Shown piece after piece: positions 63,999-64,000 of a DNA stretch of 64,000 nt; within the stretch, counting starts at the first letter, position 1, and each line of letters starts with the position of its first letter. Location of the stretch: contig NZ_CP112874.1 of the NCBI RefSeq assembly GCF_029910235.1, forward strand, positions 2,604,001 to 2,668,000. Reading direction: 5' to 3'. Both the position numbers and the translations under genes were made by a program. The notes beneath the pieces are model-generated. The model did not search any database. It worked only from the letters and a program-made list of their open reading frames with translations, and was not told where the DNA came from. This DNA is from Pseudanabaena galeata CCNP1313 (GTDB taxonomy: Bacteria > Cyanobacteriota > Cyanobacteriia > Pseudanabaenales > Pseudanabaenaceae).

Positions 63999-64000
63999 CA

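Overview
The window is a cyanobacterial chromosome segment. It carries a psbA gene (photosystem II D1), phycoerythrin genes cpeB and cpeA with their lyase genes cpeY and cpeZ, a type III glutamine synthetase (glnN), the motility gene hmpF, a cyanobacteriochrome-type photoreceptor kinase and several cyanobacteria-only families. The palindrome GCGATCGC (HIP1) is common in the coding regions. No heterocyst genes are seen. The mix looks like a Pseudanabaena-type organism, but the genus is an inference.

Layout. 1-9.2 kb is a defence or stability block around psbA: the N-terminal part of a nuclease-helicase resembling type ISP restriction enzymes, two tandem VapC toxin/antitoxin pairs, and a 1708-residue DUF4011 helicase with a Vsr-like nuclease end. 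9.7-19.2 kb holds housekeeping and regulation: glnN behind an NtcA-like promoter, nnr, a PP2C phosphatase, hrcA, a Uma2-type protein and an orphan sugar-ABC ATPase. 19.7-24.4 kb is the phycoerythrin locus (cpeB, cpeA, cpeY, cpeZ) followed by a methyltransferase. 24.7-30.3 kb has a DUF1980-like membrane protein and a surface-polysaccharide type group (ABC-2 permease, HAD-like protein, ABC exporter). 30.3-39.6 kb holds pheS, a LysM-M23 murein hydrolase, a GH57 branching enzyme, tldD, tRNA-Gly and two very small proteins. 39.7-55 kb is a mixed set (two GIY-YIG proteins, dppC-like permease, hmpF, cyclophilin, phasin-like protein, rsmI, rluD, UbiB kinase, dus, a glycosyltransferase). 55.5-64 kb has the photoreceptor hybrid kinase, a DHH phosphoesterase, rdgB and a DUF3352 protein.

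The most striking feature outside the genes is the intergenic DNA. Most gaps hold one or more long, nearly perfect inverted repeats (arms of 14-36 bp, three-base loops, often GC-rich near the tip and often bounded by AAACCCAA). Many carry the stop codon of a neighbouring gene. Three further short repeat families look like non-autonomous elements: a 102-104-bp element with TAAGTAGCT ends (three copies), an element with TAACGTCAGTTCGA-like ends (four copies, one internally deleted), and heptanucleotide repeats flanking cpeY and cpeZ.

The leading findings are: (1) a 102-bp tandem repeat translated in frame as a 34-residue repeat inside the helicase domain of the restriction-like gene at the left edge; (2) a DXCF-type cyanobacteriochrome GAF domain inside the 1173-residue phosphorelay kinase, in the same 64 kb as the phycoerythrin genes; (3) the short-element families that supply gene ends.
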